Made by a program: the position numbers and the translations under genes. Below, piece after piece: positions 5,293 to 6,654 of a stretch of DNA of 6,654 nucleotides (positions are counted from its first letter, which is position 1; every line of letters starts with the position of its first letter). The stretch is from Bacteroidales bacterium UBA6408 (GTDB lineage Bacteria > Bacteroidota > Bacteroidia > Bacteroidales > UBA932). A model generated the notes under the pieces. The model was not told the origin of the DNA. It ran no database searches and worked only from the letters and a program-made list of their open reading frames with translations. The DNA lies in contig DJPQ01000116.1 in the NCBI GenBank assembly GCA_002439805.1, positions 23,791 through 30,444 on the forward strand, written 5' to 3'.

Positions 5293-5296
5293 TTAT

Positions 5297-6654
5297 ATGG
5301 ACAAAAAAAGATTCAATCTCTGGAATTATGTGACCTCGGCGTTCGTGTTCGTCGTTTCCGCGCTCACATATCTTCTCACAATCGAACCCACCGCATCGTT
5401 CTGGGATTGCGGGGAGTTCATCGCGTCGTCATATAAGCTCGAAGTCGGACATCCGCCGGGAAACCCTGTGTTTCAGCTCATTGCGCGGTTCTGCACGATG
5501 TTTACGGACAAGATGCACGCGGCCGTCGCAGTGAACTCGATGAGCGCGATATGCTCTGCGCTGACGATATTTTTCCTCTACCTCACGATAGTTTTTCTCG
5601 CGAGACGCATTGTAAGACCCGACGAAAACGGGCGATATTCCATAGGCAAGGCGCTCGCGATTTACGGAAGCGGAGCAGTCGGAGCACTCGCATACTGCTT
5701 CTCTGACACATTTTGGTTCTCGGCGGTCGAGGGTGAGGTCTATGCGATGTCCTCGCTCTTCACGGCGCTCGTGTTCTGGGCGATGACGAAGTGGTACGAA
5801 CAGGCGGACGAACCCTACGCGAACCGCTGGATTGTGCTGATCTGCTTCCTGATGGGACTTTCGATAGGCGTTCACCTGCTGAACCTGCTGACGATTCCGT
5901 GCCTCGTCTTCCTCTATTATTACAGGAAGCGCGAAGACAGGGGATATACATTCGGGCAGCTCGTGGGAATCTTTGCGCTCTCGTGCGTGATACTGGCGCT
6001 TATCCTCTTTGTGATAATACCTTACCTTCCGAAGACGGCCGCCTATTTTGACCTGCTTTTCGTGAACACATTCCATCTGCCTTACAACTCGGGGGCGGTT
6101 TTCTTCATGGTATTGCTCTTCGCGCTCTGCTTCTGGGGGCTTTTCGTGACGATGAAAAGGCAGAAGGCGTTTCTCAACACGCTGCTGCTGTGCTTCACGA
6201 CTATCGTGGTGGGATTTTCCGTGTTCTCGATTGTGATTATCCGTTCATGCGCGCACACTCCGACGAATGAGTACCAGCCCGATAACCCTTTCACCCTCTG
6301 CCGCTACCTCAGCCGCGAGCAGTACGGCAGCACCCCGCTCATTTACGGTCAGTATTTCGACTCGGACTACTACATCGAGGACGACTGGTACTGGGCTCCG
6401 ATGGACGGGAAGTACATCAAGGCCCCGTCGTTCGGCAACATCGTCTATAAGAGCGGCGACAAGATGCTCTTCCCGCGTATGTGGAACAGCGGCAACGGCG
6501 TCGATGACCGCTACAAGCAGTTCTACGGCTCCTACATGAAGAACGGAGGCAAGCAGGGCGGACGCTACCGCAAGCCGACTATGGGCGAGAACCTCAGCTT
6601 CTTCTTCGACTATCAGCTGAACTGGATGTACTGGCGCTATTTCATGTGGAACTT
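5297..6654 (+). CDS. DUF2723 membrane protein, likely GT-C-type glycosyltransferase (3' end outside window)
   Basis: The frame is open from 5297 to the window end: 452 full codons of what is normally a protein of about 1000 residues. It belongs to DUF2723, whose eukaryotic relative TMEM260 is an O-mannosyltransferase. Conserved family segments are ASFWDCGEFIASSYKLEVGHPPG (read as SFWDCGEF 34-41 and GHPPG 51-55), WFSAVEGEVYAMSSL (140-154) and GLSIGVHLLNL (187-197). Asp37 and Glu40 lie in the first outer loop after membrane segment 1 (about 13-30), where GT-C enzymes carry catalytic acids; this role is inferred. About seven to eight hydrophobic segments precede a soluble part from about residue 320 (NEYQPDNPF onwards). 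An in-frame ATG at 5264 would add 11 residues, but MDKKRFNLWN at 5297 fits family N-termini better. A full promoter and a structured leader lie upstream. Confidence 0.9.
   Translation, partial: MDKKRFNLWNYVTSAFVFVVSALTYLLTIEPTASFWDCGEFIASSYKLEVGHPPGNPVFQLIARFCTMFTDKMHAAVAVNSMSAICSALTIFFLYLTIVFLARRIVRPDENGRYSIGKALAIYGSGAVGALAYCFSDTFWFSAVEGEVYAMSSLFTALVFWAMTKWYEQADEPYANRWIVLICFLMGLSIGVHLLNLLTIPCLVFLYYYRKREDRGYTFGQLVGIFALSCVILALILFVIIPYLPKTAAYFDLLFVNTFHLPYNSGAVFFMVLLFALCFWGLFVTMKRQKAFLNTLLLCFTTIVVGFSVFSIVIIRSCAHTPTNEYQPDNPFTLCRYLSREQYGSTPLIYGQYFDSDYYIEDDWYWAPMDGKYIKAPSFGNIVYKSGDKMLFPRMWNSGNGVDDRYKQFYGSYMKNGGKQGGRYRKPTMGENLSFFFDYQLNWMYWRYFMWN

Noticed and set aside
5264..5296. Upstream in-frame ATG as the true DUF2723 start
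   Set aside because: It would add MGFARSRTYNY and put hairpin 2 inside the coding region; family members usually begin just before the KK-F/Y-N-L stretch, as the start at 5297 does.
5429..6076. 215-codon minus-strand frame within the DUF2723 gene
   Set aside because: Antisense shadow: the plus strand codes for clearly conserved DUF2723 segments throughout this stretch, while the antisense product is a charged sequence without a fold signature.
6267..6539. Ser/Thr/Ala-rich 90-codon plus-strand frame
   Set aside because: Low-complexity out-of-frame reading of the DUF2723 gene, whose own frame continues open to the window end.

Overview
The window looks like chromosomal DNA from a member of the Bacteroidota, most likely the order Bacteroidales. 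The evidence is the promoter type (TAnnTTTG -7 boxes, some with a TTTG about 20 bases upstream), a tRNA without an encoded CCA end, weak or absent Shine-Dalgarno sites, and families typical of the phylum (DUF4271, DUF2723, exported FAD oxidoreductases). The genus cannot be fixed from this sequence alone.

Layout from left to right. A tRNA-Pro(UGG) on the minus strand has its 3' end inside a perfect 22-bp inverted repeat at the left edge. It is divergent from a large plus-strand gene for a predicted lipoprotein FAD-dependent oxidoreductase (328-2220), closely followed by yidD (2240-2515). A non-coding stretch of about 440 bases then holds a strong bidirectional terminator hairpin (2727-2773) and, directly beside it, a 127-bp element bounded by 20-bp inverted repeats (2775-2901). 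Next is a compact minus-strand cluster, read right to left: a YciH/SUI1-type translation factor, a DUF4271 membrane protein, uroporphyrinogen-III synthase-like HemD, and RNase P protein RnpA. A mirrored pair of promoters at 5180-5214 separates this cluster from a plus-strand DUF2723 membrane protein (likely GT-C glycosyltransferase) that runs off the right edge.

The minus cluster is mostly housekeeping: translation initiation, haem synthesis, tRNA 5' processing. yidD, usually beside rnpA, here lies on the opposite strand and converges on it, with the terminator and the repeat element between them. The most unusual parts are non-coding: the 127-bp structured element, the mirrored promoter pair, and the leader of the DUF2723 gene. 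That leader has two hairpins with identical GCGA tetraloops spaced exactly 30 bases apart and overlapping a possible 19-codon upstream reading frame. I saw no CRISPR array, transposase, phage gene, toxin-antitoxin pair or defence system.
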